This document shows positions 46,463 to 60,512 of a DNA stretch of 64,000 nucleotides, piece by piece (the first letter of the stretch is position 1; the number at the start of each line of letters is the position of its first letter). Position numbers and translations under genes: made by a program. Below the pieces are notes generated by a model. That model was not told where the DNA came from. It saw only the letters and a list, made by a program, of their open reading frames with translations, and ran no database searches. Location: the NCBI GenBank assembly GCA_947579665.1, contig OX388347.1, positions 22,684,562 through 22,748,561 of the forward strand, read 5' to 3'. Origin of the DNA: Sympetrum striolatum. Lineage: Eukaryota; Arthropoda; Insecta; Odonata; Libellulidae.

Positions 46463-49400
46463 TAGTAGGGCAACGTTTAAACATGCGAAAATGAATTCGC
46501 ATCTAGAGTTGGCGTAAAGACAGAATTAGGCTAGCGGGGTCATATTTGCGCCTCCGGTGGACCTAAGGGGAACCCCAAAGCCTTGGGTCGCAGCGTAAGG
46601 GGGGTGGGGGGACATCCCCCTCCCTGACCCCCTGACGTGGAAGAAAGGGAAGGGCGGTCATCTGCGAGATGCGGCGGGCAGATGTGCACTGATAGCTCCA
46701 CCACGATATTCCCAAGGCAGTGTTTTTCTACTCAGGGTCCCTCAGTACTAGAACGGGGAAACAATTGAAGCTCCCCCTTTAGGGGAGATTGGGGTTGCCA
46801 CCTATACGCTTTTAGTGGCTCATCTCCACTGTATAGATTCGCTCTCCCAGAAGTTTTTTATAGAATTGCCCGCAGAAGAATAGGGATTCGAAGTACTACA
46901 ATTGCAACTGCATACACTGTGAGAGGACTATCGAGAGTGGGAGGGGTGGTAAACATCCAGCGCTCAACTCATTTCTTTTGTTTTATATTAAGTATTAATC
47001 TTTTACGTGAATAATCATGTATTGTAACGATTTTCCTTTTATTTCTGTTTTAGGCTACTCGCAGATGCACGATCTTTAGTTACACAACTATTTAATTGGC
47101 CGGTAGTCGTTATTTACAGCAACGTAATTGTTTACGATCGGTTGACCACGACAATGCATGTGTGAGTCATTGAGTTGTATTCAGTTTGTGGAAATATACA
47201 AACTAATTAATCGGCCAACCAAAGACGCATGTAAGTACTTTACTTACTTACTTTCATGCAAGTGCAGTTCTATAAGAACCGTCGGTATTCACTCAGACAT
47301 TCAAATAGTTGCACACAAAAATTGCATGTCAGCGCGTAGCCTTATTTATACGCTAAATGTAATTCCAAACAATTTAGTCGGAAAATGGCGCTTCGACAAT
47401 GCTTAAAAAATTACGCAACAATTACGTCTTCGGTAAAGGGATTTTATATGACCTTATCCAACAATTGCAGCCTTGCTTCCGAATTCCCTTCACCCCAAGA
47501 TTTCTAAACTACGTTTAAAAGCACAACGCTTGCTGTTTCATCGTTGTAGTGTTGAATCAAGCTCTTCATCTCCTCTAGTTTACGGATGCAGCTTTCATCC
47601 TCAGGATCCCATATACTATGGCTGCCAACTCGCGAAGAGTTGATTCCGGGACATGTCCATTCCAAGAGTAGTAAATTCCGGAGGATTCCGGGAGGCGGTT
47701 TAAAGCATAACTGCCGTAGGGTGTGCGTTATTCGTTCGCGAGCAGCTTAAACGTGACCAAATCGAGGACTAGTTCTTTTCGGAGAGGTAATTTTGGATGC
47801 GTTAACGAGATTAAAATAATAATTATATGTTTATTGCGGATGTTATCCCATTAACAATTTACAATAAAAGTATTTAATGATTTATAAAATACCATAACAA
47901 TACGAAATATAATCGAGAAAATACAATAAAATTAAACTTTACAATCAATGAAAAATAATCAGGAAAATAAGATATAATCCAAAAAATACTATCGTTGAAA
48001 TACAAACAAAAATACTAATAAGAAAATATTAAATCAAAAAAATGCAATTAAAAATATAATCAAGAAAATAGTCAATTTAATACAAGTAAGAAAATACAAT
48101 CACTAAGATACGTATCGTTGCAAATTCTTATAAATTAAATTGATAGCACAACCTTCCTGAAAACTGAAAAAGCATACTCAAGCATCTCGAGATGAAGATT
48201 TGACTTTATTTAGATTAGTCGGGAGGACTGCTGACGATGAACTATAAATAAAAATTAGTTGCAAAAGTCGATTAAAAACTGTGCTAAATATATATGATGT
48301 GTAAAAGCGGGATGAAAATGACCCAATCCGGAAGGCGGAAAATTAGTAGAAATGATCGTCCAATCCAGGGAGTCTCCCGGCGTATCCGGGAGAGCCCAGA
48401 CAAAACTAAAGACAAGGAGCGCAGAAGCGCCATCCAACGGTGTTTTATCCGAATAAAACACCGTTTCTTTAATTGCCATAACTCAGATTCTTGAGATATG
48501 CGTATTACAGATTCAATCGTTTGTGTCCCTCGTGTTTATAAATGTTGTTATATTGTTATTAATGCTAATTAAAATGTTGCTATGAGTAGAAGCGCCTTAG
48601 ATACCAATCAATAATTTTGCCTTTGAGATGAATGAAGTAACAATCAATCGAGTATCAATTACAAATGAGTAAACATCAATAAGTATCAATCAATGATAAT
48701 GGTGCATAACAATGACGGTGAGATTACTTGTAATGATCCGAAGGAGTCTATTACGGTGTGTTTTTGGTAATAAAATGTTTACAAATCTAACGTAAGGAAA
48801 CAAAGAAGTTAAAATATTATTATAATTTCATTGTTTTTGTTTCATTATTGTTGTTTCATTATTATTCTTTCATTGTTATTATCATCATCATAAATTACGT
48901 CGCAAGCTGATCGCATACGATGCGTACGAGGGTAAGACAGCAATATCAAAATATAAATGTACATTATATATATTTGCGTATATATTTTGTATAGATACAT
49001 CATAAAAGAACTATTGGTAAGTCTACAAAGGTATCAATGATCAGAAATCATAATCTATATGTGTAAGCATCCATAATGTATAAAATAGCCGTATTACTGA
49101 GACAGTGCGTTTTAGATATGGGGTTTGTAAAACTTCCTGAAAATATACTTAATTAATACTAATCATATTTTAGAAGTCCTCTCGGAGGCTCTAAATTCAA
49201 TAAAGTTTCCAGTTACCCTTCCCTTGGCCCTGAACTGATACAGCAAGGGTCAAAGACGCCTATGAGGAACGATTGAGAATCACTTTTCGGCAGAAGTTGA
49301 ATCCACACAACGATAAAGAAGCAGTTTCATCGCTAACTTTTCTTTCTTTTTCACATTGTGCATTCCGCTGTTTCATAACAACTGAAGTTCATATTAAGTA

Positions 49401-52400
49401 AACAGACATGTTTTCGATTGGCGAAATGGGTAATAGCTACTCGCAGCATAGAATGCTGCTCTTTCTCTATATACTGATAAGAATAATATAAATAATTGTC
49501 CAAGGTATGGAGTCTAAGTAAACTATGTCAGGATGGATGGAAGTAAAAAGGGAAATGTATGAATGAATGCTCGATTTAGTTAAAAATATTAAGGATAATT
49601 CAAAACATAGTTGATCGGCATCATAGAGAATAAGAACCAAAACAACTTGTGAAAATTTTTAAATGTAGTTACAAAGTGTTAGATAATTTGTTTCTAAGAA
49701 ATATTCGTGTAAAAACTGAGAAACAGGGAAGAAAAATCGGGATTATTCATCACCTGCTCTATTATCATGAATTCAAGTATCTGTGAGAAAACTGGAATCT
49801 AGAAGGAACAATTTAGACGCCATTGATTTGATGGTTTTATTACAAAACGACGAACTGTCTGAAATCTTTCTGGCCATATTATTGCATTGCATTACAAGAT
49901 TGGAAATTGTTGGTAGGTTGAGTGATGATTTAATTTTCGTAAGGATGTACCTAATTTCAATTATAGCCCAGTAAGAACTGTTTGATGAGTGACAGAATTT
50001 TCATTAAGGTGAAGGTGATGTATGAAGAAGAATTAGAAGTAAATTGAAGGCTGAGTACTTCAGTTATCGATTGATATTTGTATATCTTCATTTATAATTA
50101 ACCTTAACTGAATTTTCCATGAGTTATGATAGCGAAGGCTTTAGTTATTAAGCATTACTTTCCTTTATTCAGAATTCATTACCAAAATATTTTCTTCGCC
50201 TTTCTCCCCCTAATAGCATTTTATTAACCCGTTAAATTGCAATTAGATGTAAACCAGGGCACGTAACTGTTTAACAGTGAAGTGGGTCGAGAACCCAAAT
50301 AATTGTGAGTCCACTCGGAGAGTAACTAAAAAACACAGATTCCATCTCCAGTTAATCCAACATCACAGTTACAGGCGATGGAAATAAGCAATACCAATGC
50401 AAGTTAAAACCAAACTTCAGAGGAAAAAACGAAAACTACTCAAAGGAATTTCTCATCTTTTTTTCACGTGTGTTAGACGAAATTAATTGCCCCTCCACCA
50501 TCTTTCGCAATCTCGTCAAGGTCATCGGCTCCGCTTTCAGAAGCATCTCTGCATAAAAAATCTATCATTCTGGATTCTTCGAAAATCCTAATGCGACTGT
50601 CGCTCGGGAAAAGAAAACATGGACCGGTATATCGGTGAATGATGTAAATGTTGGTTAAAAGTGGCTCGTGAATTTGAAGTAACACATTCGCACGTTATTT
50701 TTGCTTAACAAAAATAACTCATAGCAATGAGTGAATAACAATCCATTGCCAACTATCAGTTGCTAATGCTCTTGTAGACATCTTCAGAGTCTCTACAACA
50801 TTTTGTTTGTTATCGAATTGATTGATAAGAATAAAAGGTGAATAATACATAAATACAATGATACATGGGGCGCAACTTTGAGTAAACATATCACTAACGA
50901 GGCTAAAATATATACGCCCCGTTTTCGGGACTGTCCCGATAAATGTTCAATCTTATCTCCATTTGTACAAAAAACCGATAAAGTAAAAAACATGATATCC
51001 AGGGTCAGAAGTTAAGTATGATCGAATAAATTCATAAAAATAGCTAATTAAAATTTGAAAACAACCCATAGGTTACGTCCTGATTTATAACTCTATTTAA
51101 ATATTGATATATCGTGTTTTGTTGGCGTAGGGACATTGTAAACCTTAATTGCTTAAAAATATTATCTCCGTTACTAACGGCAACGGAAAGTTTGGCATTA
51201 TCCAGGGCGGCGGAATCCGCCTCAGAGGCGTGGTCGCCCTGGGGCAACATCAGCAGATGCCTTGATTTTTTACTTTTTTGACTAACTGATCGACATTCTT
51301 GTCTTAAATCATAGCTAAATAAAGCCACAACAGTGGCAAATGTCATTATCGATTCATTGTTGACAGACAACATCACTGATGGATATATCTAATACTTAAT
51401 TAACTACGACTATTCGTTGAATCGCGTTATTGTTACGTGCAGTTTAAACTTCTCAATTTTCAATAATCATTGTTTAATTTTCTCAGCTGATTTTCGTACA
51501 TTGACACAATAATGATTGTTGTGTCCAATAGTAATTACCTCTCTTCATTAATTATGACGCTGCCCCTTTGTGCGCTAGATAAGGCATGCAGACATGCCAT
51601 TCTCAGTAAAAGTATCCAAAATTATGAACCATCTGGGAGATTCATTACTGACATCGTAGAAGTTATAAAAAACGTTTATTACTTTAACGATTCATAGCCA
51701 ATAAACATATCACGCTACGTAGAATCTGAATACATCTTGACTCATTAACTGTAGGAGCTCTTCGTCCTTTCTTAGACGGGAGGATTCTTCACTATCGATC
51801 GCGAGGAATTGATTCAAATTAATTTATTACCGATTAATTCGATAGCAGACAAATTGTTGTAGATACCCTAAAGATGCTGATAAGAGCAATTGTTATCAAC
51901 TGATGGTTGGCAATTGATTGTGATTCAATCATTGTTATTGAGCTGTTTCTATCACACACCAAAATCAAGCGCATCATATTCTAAATAATAACTCACGAAT
52001 AAAGAAGAATTATTTCTCTTTATTGCGAGAAAAATAAACATAAAAAATAGACTTAATTTCAACGCTGTATTAGTAGGCGGTGCATTGACTATTTACGTAC
52101 TTAGCTTTCACAATTGCATTGATTTATAAGACGTATTATCATTATGAATATAAATATTTATTTTTTTCTTTCTTGCCACAAAGTGACGACATTTTTGCGA
52201 TGAGATCGGACTGATGCCAATTTCCCATTACGATATTTTTTCAGATATGTATATATTTACATTATTCATATTACTTTATCAAATATCTTGATTTAAAAAT
52301 GATCCAACTAATTGGAAAATATCCAGAATTAACTTTCAAATCAAATTTATTTTAATACCAGCGTTTAATATTTCGAGTTCTTGTTAATATTAGCATTTAA

Positions 52401-54054
52401 TTCTCATGCTATAATCAGCTTTCAATTATTCTTGTAAATACTAAAATGTATACAGTGGCCTTCGATCCAGCCTGTAGATATCCACAACAAGAATCCCAAT
52501 CCAATCTCGGTGTCGACGGAAGAAACGGTTCCTATTTAATTAAAGGGGCTTCCCTTTTTTTCCTGCAATGTTCGCGCAAATAACTTCCGCTGAGAAAGTT
52601 GAGCGATTTTTATCACCAAACATTGAGTAGTTGAGGAGTAATTGGGGCGTAAACGGCAGAGGTTAAACGCGGAGAACCGATACGGCGACGAAATGTCAAC
52701 TCGGGAGCTTTTATTTTTCCTCTTGCGCCGGGTCTCGCCTTCAGATGGCTCTGCCGTCACACACACTAAACTCAAGGACTTCTTTTTTCCTCGAGATAAC
52801 TGTGACGTAATTCAATTCTGCGATTAATTCCGATATTCTCTCTTTCTTCGCAATCCTCAATTTAAGCCAAATCAGTAAATCCCTAAATAGTCTCCCAGAA
52901 CGTCGCTGTAACCGCAGCTTCTCCGATAGCAGGGCCCTAATTAATGGTCGATTTTCGTTTCTGCAAATTCCGTCGCAAATGAGAAAACTACTATGATGAG
53001 ATCGAAAACGCTGATGGTAAACCTAGACGAGCATCCCTCGGCGAAGAAAAACTTCAAAGCAGCTGTTGCAGCTAATTAATGACGCGAAGAAATCTAAAGC
53101 TCTTCCATGCATTTAATAAGACGACACAAACGCCTGTTTTTTCGGTGCCTATGTAAGTCTAACCTGATGGTAAACATGAACCACCAAACTATAAAAAAAC
53201 GAAAGCTAAAAAAATCGCATAATAGAAAAAGAAACAGGACATTTCTTACATTTTATCATTCTTATATTTTATTCTGATCTTATTTCTTAAATTTGTGGAA
53301 ATTACGAAGTAGTGTCTTTATTCATTCTTCTCCTAGCTTTACACAACATCCGGCTAACTCATATTGTTTGTATTTCTTAGATATTTCAAAGAACAAATTA
53401 CTAATTATAGAATTGATCTGAATTGAATATGAGCTATAGGAAAGTAAGCCATTAATAAATAAATATTTAGTACTTAATAAAAAAGTAATTTCAATACGCC
53501 CAACCATTTCGTTGAAAAACATAACTTTTTCAAATAAAGAAAGGTAAGGATTAATTTTACGTGTAATCAGGTGATGATCAACATGTATAAAACAACAGGC
53601 ATCAGTTCGCCAATGATTTTGCAATAAATTAAATCAGTTTAGCAGACAGCTAATTTAGCACGTGTAAAATGAAATACACAACCCTGCTACGGCCCAAAAA
53701 GCGGGAAGGTAGACACAAGAAGGTATAAATAAAATCTGCTACAGTGCATAAATACTACCTTTTATAGGAGATTCCTCATGGCCTACCATTAAGCGGGAAA
53801 ACTTAAGAATTAGAATTTGATTTGACAGTGTCATATAAGGAAAAAATTGATGGGAATACAAAAACAAATCGGCAATAAAGGAAGCGTATCGGCATGAAAA
53901 ATATGTAAATTTTTGTGTGTATTTAATTTTAATCAGATAGATCTCTTTTCTATTTTCTCTGTCGAAACACAACTGGTATAAATTTTCGTTTTCCCATCTA
54001 TAATTGATTAAAGTAATGATTTTAAGTACAGGTTATTGAGGGGAAAATGAAATA
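46463..54054. other. long stretch without recognisable gene
   Basis: The stretch is AT-rich except for a G/C-rich patch at 46.54-46.83 kb (with runs such as GGGGGGACATCCCCC) and a moderate one near 52.5-53.0 kb. At 46718 CAGTGTTTTTCTACTCAGGG resembles a hAT end without a visible partner. Simple ATT/GTT-rich sequence lies near 48.83-48.90 kb. No open frame with a known domain was found. Confidence 0.4.
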
Positions 54055-56108
54055 ACTACCATGCATCAACTCGCGATCGACCGGTAGATCGGGATGTACC
54101 ACTTTGGCACCTCGAGTAGATCTAGGAATGTAAATTGCAGCGCAATCCGGGAAGAGCGACCGAAACGTACCGGTCATTATTTCTTCGGGGGGTCGCTGAG
54201 ATTAGCTAAGGATGAATAGAGAAGCCCTTGATTCTTGCGCGCAGAAACTAGAGAGAAACAGTAGAAATTAGAAATATTATTTACTCCAACGTTTGAAGAA
54301 AATATAAAATTACATCTGCATTCATGCGTGCAGCCTCTTAGAGAATTTTGCATACGCAAGGACCAACTTCCTTCTTCTGTTTACCACCCCCAGGTATATT
54401 TCGCGGATCACTTTTCCTCGACCATAAAAGCATGAGCTCGCACGGGGAGGAATTGGTGAATGGTTGATAATTGTTTTTGTCACTTCTCACGCAAAATCTT
54501 TAGCTTAGGCCTCCGTAACCGTGGTCCATCGACGTCTGGTGGCAGATCCCTTAAGCCTAAGGCCGCGCCAACAGAAAGCTTCACAGCCCACACAGCAGGA
54601 CCTCGCTATGTTCCCCGGATGCGCTTACAAATATCTCGCAAAAGTTCCCATTCGCGAATAAGTACATAACTTGGAATACACCGCCTTGTTTTAAAATTCG
54701 ATATCTCAATTCTTTCCTACTGAAATAATCGTAAAAATTTCAAAGTAACGATGCACAAAATACTTGTGTACATCCAATAAGTCCATTCTAAACGAAATCG
54801 AAAATAGTCGAAGAAGATTTGGCGAAGTTTCGTTGCTCGCTCCACTCTTTCGTTCCACTCCTTAAAAAGTTCATGCCTAGCGGAAGAATGGTTGGTGGCG
54901 ATTTGTGGCAATAATTTGTGTAATTTTCCACACTAAATTTCGATCCCTCAAAACTGTTTTAACCCATTGCTTAAAGGGTTCGTGTTTTAATTACACGCCT
55001 TGCACTTAAATACGCATCTGACGTATAAAAACGCAGATCAGGTCATCAGGATCTTTCAGGCTATCGATTCCAACAAGCAGTTTTAAGACGAGGTTACGCA
55101 GATACATTTCCGGTTAAAAATTTATGCAAGGGCGTGAATCGTGGTCTTCCGGCAATGATTTTTCTGATTAAAGCGCGACCGGATTTCCCTAAAAGATCTG
55201 ATGCTATGTCATTTCCAGAACCCCGATACGCTGTACCGAATCCGCGGATTTTGACAGGCTTTTTAATAAGTCAAGGAGACCTTTTACTTTTCGGGTATTT
55301 TCGGTGGCTGACACTCACCCAGAAGGAAGCAGAAGGCCGTAAAGCAGCGCACGGATGCTCCCATCGCAACTCGGTGCTTCAGCGGCGCTCGGCGGAGACC
55401 AATTGACACTTGAAGGCTCTTGGAGAGAAGGCCATCGAATGACGTTCACATATCGCGATGCCCAAGGCACTCCACCAAGAGTGGACTCTGGGCACTGGCG
55501 GGGCAGCGGCGATGAAAAAAGTCTCCTTTTTTGCAAATATCCCAAAAGCCTCCGAAGCGGCAACAACGTGCGGACACCCGCCCAGCGCTTTTCACACGTG
55601 GACACAGATGTGATCCCAATGCGGATACCAATAGGGGTGGCACAAACGCGTCCTCCGGTACCTCGCGGCAGAGCGACACTACGGCCTGACACACCTTTGC
55701 GTTGATGTGTGTGTTTGTGTGGGGCGGCCGCTCTGCACGCGTGCGTACAAGACGAGGATGACGCGGTCCACGGCGGCAGTGCTTCCCTCTTGCGCATCTT
55801 CCGGGAATCTCCTCCCCCCAATCGCATCCATTGCCGCCCGTTTTCGAACGAGCCTCTCTCTTACGGGGGGTCTCGGAATTGATGTCCCGAACAATTGCGC
55901 TTTAAGAAGGGGTCCTTAACTTGAGGACCGCATGTGACCCATCATTTCGAAGCGGCTCGCACCTTAGAGGAGTCAACTTTTCTGCTGCCTTTCAGGCGCA
56001 TTTTTCGTTCGTAATCACAATGATTATTATTGTATTTTAAGTATTCAGCTCAAAGGCCGGTTCGTACTTAACCCTCTTGAACATTAGCTACCAGGAGATA
56101 TTTGAGGG
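54055..56108. other. no gene recognised; pronounced GC-rich island at about 55.13-55.92 kb
   Basis: Near 54075-54120 the phrase CTCGCGATCGACCGGTAGAT recalls hAT-end sequence but no partner was seen. About 55.13-55.92 kb is the most GC-rich DNA in the window and carries many CpGs. Long frames on both strands overlap there (minus 55315-55827, 170 codons; plus 55355-55705), and none matches a known protein. A promoter or first-exon CpG-rich region of an unseen gene is possible. Confidence 0.4.
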
Positions 56109-56312
56109 TAATGAGGCTTACTAGGCAGAGTGAGGAGTGAGGTAGTTTGCTCTTGCTTTCCTTGGCAAGCCAGAATGCTATGAACGGAACATGTCCACGT
56201 TAGTGAAGCTCAATGACTCTGTGAGTGACGTTTATCTTAGCATTTTCATAATAATTAGTGCCACTAATTTGCAAACGCATACCTCAGTAGCTTTCATGTC
56301 AACACAGACATG
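56109..56312 (-). repeat. about 205-bp dispersed repeat, copy 2
   Basis: Reverse complement of the repeat at 41081-41290, with the same ordered words. The central part is more diverged than the ends. Confidence 0.7.
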
Positions 56313-58440
56313 AATAAGAATTTGTTAAGTAGATGAATGATACATTTTTCTCTATTTTATAACAATTAACAAATTTTAAGTAAATTCTTCAGAATATGGT
56401 AGCAGTAGTACTGTTATTGATGAACTGTAATATGGCTTTATGCCTGGTAGCAGAACTTTTCAAACATGATACTTGTAAATAATTACGTTGCTACAGAGAC
56501 CTAACAACTAATTAGTAAGCGATATAAGCCTAATGAACGTGTGTAATTCGCTTCTGGTTTGAAAATCAGAATGCCGACATAAGCTCTTTAGTAAGATGTA
56601 AGCCGATGACAAATTCATTGGTTGAACCTTATTGGACGAAATAGATGACATTGTAACATCAGTAAACAACCAGCGCGATCAACGAGAGACACCGGCAAAG
56701 CCTCAGTGGTAATCGCGTCGCATTTGGTTACATTTCCAGTCGCACCAGTTGATCCAAACCCGAGACCTCTTTCTTAGACTTGATCATTCTAATGAGAAAC
56801 ATGAATAAGTGATCAGCTTTTATTACCAATCATAAGAAATGACAAGCTTTAGAGCAATATTTCCTTTGAATAACAAGTAGTTAAAGATAAAAATTCGTTA
56901 CGATATAGATGCAATGGTGAAGTGAATCACAATACCATACGATACGATACTAATTGGTTTTATGGATATCAAAACAACTGTGAAGAATGATTAATGATAA
57001 AAACATAATATAAATTGCGGCAAATCAAGAAACACCCATACCAGTAAAAAATATGTATTTATTTCTCTATATCTTATTCAATACCATCAATTTTAAACAG
57101 CAAATTGGTAGATGATAGCAGATTATTATAAGAGTACGATTCTCTCATTTTATCTAAACCTTCAAATTAAAAATTTACTAACCCGACGCAACTACATGAG
57201 GGGTTAAATAGAATTAATCACAAAAATTGTTATTATTTGGTCGTTCTTTCTGCTTCATATTACAGATGCTACCTAGATAGCTCTGAACTTAGGAGAAGAA
57301 GGAAGTAAGAAGAAGCTAGAAGGCCTTCGAAGGCGCACCTTTGCCCATCTTTGTTTTATGATAGCAAAGGAATCATTTTCAATGCGACGCTCACCCCGCT
57401 CTCCACCTAGAGCCGGCCCTAGAATGGAATACCAGGTGGTGAGCGGACAAGTACCCAGTGTACCTCATCATTTGATAGCTAATCAGACTAAATTTGATAC
57501 ATCTTGATACGGGGTGCATAAGAGCAAACCATCTTTCATTCACTTCAATTGTTTTTTAAGTTTAGCTGGAGAGAGCGAAAAAGGAAACGTGATGCATCGA
57601 CTACGTGAACGAACTCTTTTAATTCCGACAGTCACACCACCTAGCGTAGCGTCCTTACAAGTGGAGTAATCATCGAACGCAACAATATAAATACGCAAAT
57701 TCTCTACGTCATATAACTTCTAATGAAATGCATTCTCTGAAATACGATATACATGCCATTCGTGCTGTAATTTGCATTTCCATATAGTTTTTTGTGTTCA
57801 TTAATTAAGAATTAGTTTATGTGCGAAAGTAGGCTGTCTCTACTTCCGGCAGTGTTCAAGGAACAGTAACACAGTTGCGGATGAAGAACTAACATGAATC
57901 TTGTAAGGTTTCAAAACGAAAAGTTAATGCTGAAAAAATACGAAAGAGCTTCAATCTCTTAGAAAGTAACAAGTTAAGCACGTAGTTAAACAAAAGTTTA
58001 AGTTCGCATATGCTAGGCGTATGCCTGTTATTTATTTTCGATACTGTGGTTTGCGTACATTTCGTTTCTTTCGCTAATTCAAGATCTAAATCTATTAATC
58101 CCTAACAAATATCTCACATTGATAATCATTTCTTCTATCCAATCGTATTGGATACTGATGAAGAAATTTAGATTACGGAGAATTGGTAAAATTAATACTA
58201 AAATAGGATAGAAAATTACCATTGATCGTAGACTATCATGCGCAGTATTTGCGCAAATTTTGTATGTGCACTCCAAAATAATCTACACTTATAACAATAC
58301 AATATGTACAAAGCAACAAAAACCTTAGTTTTTTATTTGTGCAGTCCCTTATATTTCGTTCTTTTATCTCCTTAAGGCATTTATTTGATTTAAATTATAT
58401 AAATTAATGTATCCATATATTCCTTTAAATGTATAAATTT
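56313..58440. other. no gene recognised
   Basis: AT-rich with no open frame of note. A weak tRNA-like phrase near 56.70 kb was not strong enough to call. Confidence 0.45.
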
Positions 58441-58590
58441 CCTCCTCTTTGAAGAGGGCAATGTGGTAATGGGCAATTCTTCCACCTTGTTTGTAGTTAA
58501 CATTAATTACCCTTAATGGTTACGTGTAAGAGAGGTCCTAATGGGCCTAACCTCGCCAAATAAAGAGTTTTTATTATTATTATTATTTGG
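58441..58590 (+). mobile_element. probable retroposon 3' end with ATT-triplet tail
   Basis: GGTCCTAATGGGCCTAACC, TCGCCAAATAAAGAGTTTTT and then (ATT)n (58572-58588) have the form of a LINE/SINE 3' end, loosely similar in its TCGCC..AATAAAGA wording to the repeat at 34.7, 35.9 and 42.6 kb. The 5' limit is arbitrary. Confidence 0.4.
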
Positions 58591-59476
58591 CGCCAAAAAA
58601 GTATCGCTTATTTATTATTCTTCACATTCCTAAACTTGAGATGTCGCAAACCACCCACGGACCGATCCTCAGTAGTCAGGAGGAGAATAATATTTTAAAA
58701 GATTAAAGACATATTCGCAAGGATAGGAAGAAATGTGAGAGAAATTCGAAAACACGAATTTTTCGTTCATTTGTTGATTCATGATTACGTTCTCCACATT
58801 TGTCACCCAATTTCTTATCCTCTTTTGTATCACGTAGAGCAGTTTTTAGATACGTTAGAAATCAAACTGAAGATACGAATGATGATGATAATTTCGATGT
58901 TATACAGTCCAATACGACCACTATCATCTAAATTAGATACTTTTATTGAAGAAGACTTCCGGTTGTTGATAATATTAATCAGGATGCTTTCAGTAGTAGC
59001 AGGAACGACATTTAATAACGCATCAAAGGCCCTGTATTCCAATGATCAATTTCATTGGAACGAGTATTGCATAGTTTTTATATACCGCAGTATTTCATTT
59101 CATTAATTTCATGGAAATTTGCAGAATTAAATGGATATATACGGTAAAATGAGCACTATCGAAGTATGCTTACGACTTTCGCTTCAAATGAAAGCATTGA
59201 ACCAATACATAAACCGAAAACGTCATTTTATTCGAAAAGACTGAGCCCAAATCGAAAAATTAGGATTCTTGAACATGAACAGGAAGGTTCGGTCTGACTT
59301 ATTTTCTTGCTGATTGCATAGAGTCCATCGGACTTTTTATGCATAATGTAACTTATGTAACAGTATTTTCCCGTTTATATTTCGGTTCATTACAAACTAT
59401 GACAGTAATTTTAATTACCAATCATTTGTAAAAGTGGCATTCAGTTCACTAATTAACGGAGTACTAAGTTCAAAAT
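58591..59476. other. no gene recognised
   Basis: An open frame at 58735-59106 (123 codons, plus) is Ile/Leu-rich in AT-rich sequence, without a known domain. It overlaps a minus-strand frame of similar quality. Confidence 0.4.
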
Positions 59477-60512
59477 GTTCCCGAACTTATTTTTTCCCGC
59501 GAATACGCCGAGCCGGAGAAATGTAAAACTCCTATGGTAGATAAGTAGATAAGTAATTGGTAGATAACTGTACCCATAAAAAGGGGCGCCATGTACCACC
59601 AGAATTTTACATTTCTCCTGTTCGGTGTTTTTATGGAAAAAAAATCTGATGTGGCCAACAGATGACTTTCTCCGTATTTATTGGAAACAGAAGCCTATGC
59701 CGGTAATATATAAATAACTCCAAAACAATGAGTGTTACAGGAAAATGTTTCATACAACATTTGTAGTAAAATACATGATCTATAACTTTGGTACATAATT
59801 GTATGTACCTACATTGCATTCTGACAGAGATAAGTATGAAAAACTTCAATTTCTGGATAAACAATAACTTCCGGTTAACCATTATTGAAGAATAACTCCT
59901 AAACAATCAGTGTTACGAAAAGGTTTTTCATACAAAAGTTGTAGTAAAATACATTATCTATAACTTTTGTATGTAAATGTATACACCTACATTACATTTT
60001 GACAGAGATATGTATGAAAAACTTCCATTTCTGGATAAACAAAAACTTCCGGTTAACCATTATTCTAGAATAAATCCTAAACAATCAGTGTTACGAAAAA
60101 ATGTTTCATACAAAAGTTATAGTAATGTACATTATCTATAACTTTTGTAAATAATTGTGTATACCTACATTGCATTCTGACAGAAATATTTAAGAAACAA
60201 AATTTTGTTCCGGATAAACCGCAACTTCCGGTTAAGCGATATTCATAAAAAACTAATCAACTCTTGGCATTGTTAGGAAAATACTAAATATGGATTTTGG
60301 AAATGATTGGATAATCACTTTTTAAGATAGAGCGCCGACAATCGTGTTTTACCGCAGACAGACACACAGACACACATGTTCGGGAAAATAGCGAAAACGA
60401 ACTCTATGGGCTCCAAAACATCTGTTACCGTCAAAATCTGGAATTCGAATTTTTTGCGAATACAATACTTTCTCTATACTACGTATAGGGAGAAATAAGT
60501 TCGGGAGCTTTT
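59477..60512. repeat. foldback element of the AAGTTCCCGAGCTTG family, split by a Helitron-like insertion
   Basis: The left arm (GTTCCCGAACTTATTTTTTC, then GCCGAGCCGGAGAAATGTAA) and right arm (TTACATTTCTCCTGTTCGG up to the A run at 59637-59644) match the intact copy at 32155-32364. The arm then breaks off and its last bases TAAGTTCGGGAGCTTTT resume at 60496. Everything between is Helitron-like copy D. The left arm shows what the uninterrupted right arm must have been, so the empty site can be inferred exactly. Confidence 0.82.
59645..60495 (-). mobile_element. Helitron-like non-autonomous element, copy D (full length)
   Basis: In the plus direction it begins TCTGATGTGGCCAACAGATG and ends CTATACTACGTATAGGGAGA with AA. 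It lies between the foldback arm's A run and TAAG with no target duplication, i.e. between A and T. Three units begin near 59871, 60049 and 60229 (motif CCGGTTAACC or CCGGTTAAGC), giving a 178-180 bp period. It is the complement of copy A in orientation. No protein is encoded. The TC start, A/T insertion, terminal hairpin and tandem core agree with Helitron-derived non-autonomous elements; the lack of CTRR at the end does not. Confidence 0.65.

Noticed and set aside
46718..46760. hAT left end CAGTGTTTTTCTACTCAGGG
   Set aside because: No matching right end or octamer duplication was found within several kilobases.
47565..47625. Further stem-loop of the CTGA...AAAC kind (minus strand, CTGAGGATG...CATCCGTAAAC)
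   Set aside because: The core word differs, and no inverted arms surround it, so membership in the foldback family is not supported.
55315..55827. 170-codon open frame as a gene
   Set aside because: Three other frames are also open across the same GC-rich island; stop codons are rare there because of composition.
56697..56770. tRNA-like sequence (CTCAGTGGTAATCGCGTCG)
   Set aside because: A-box-like start but no acceptable B-box; too weak to annotate.
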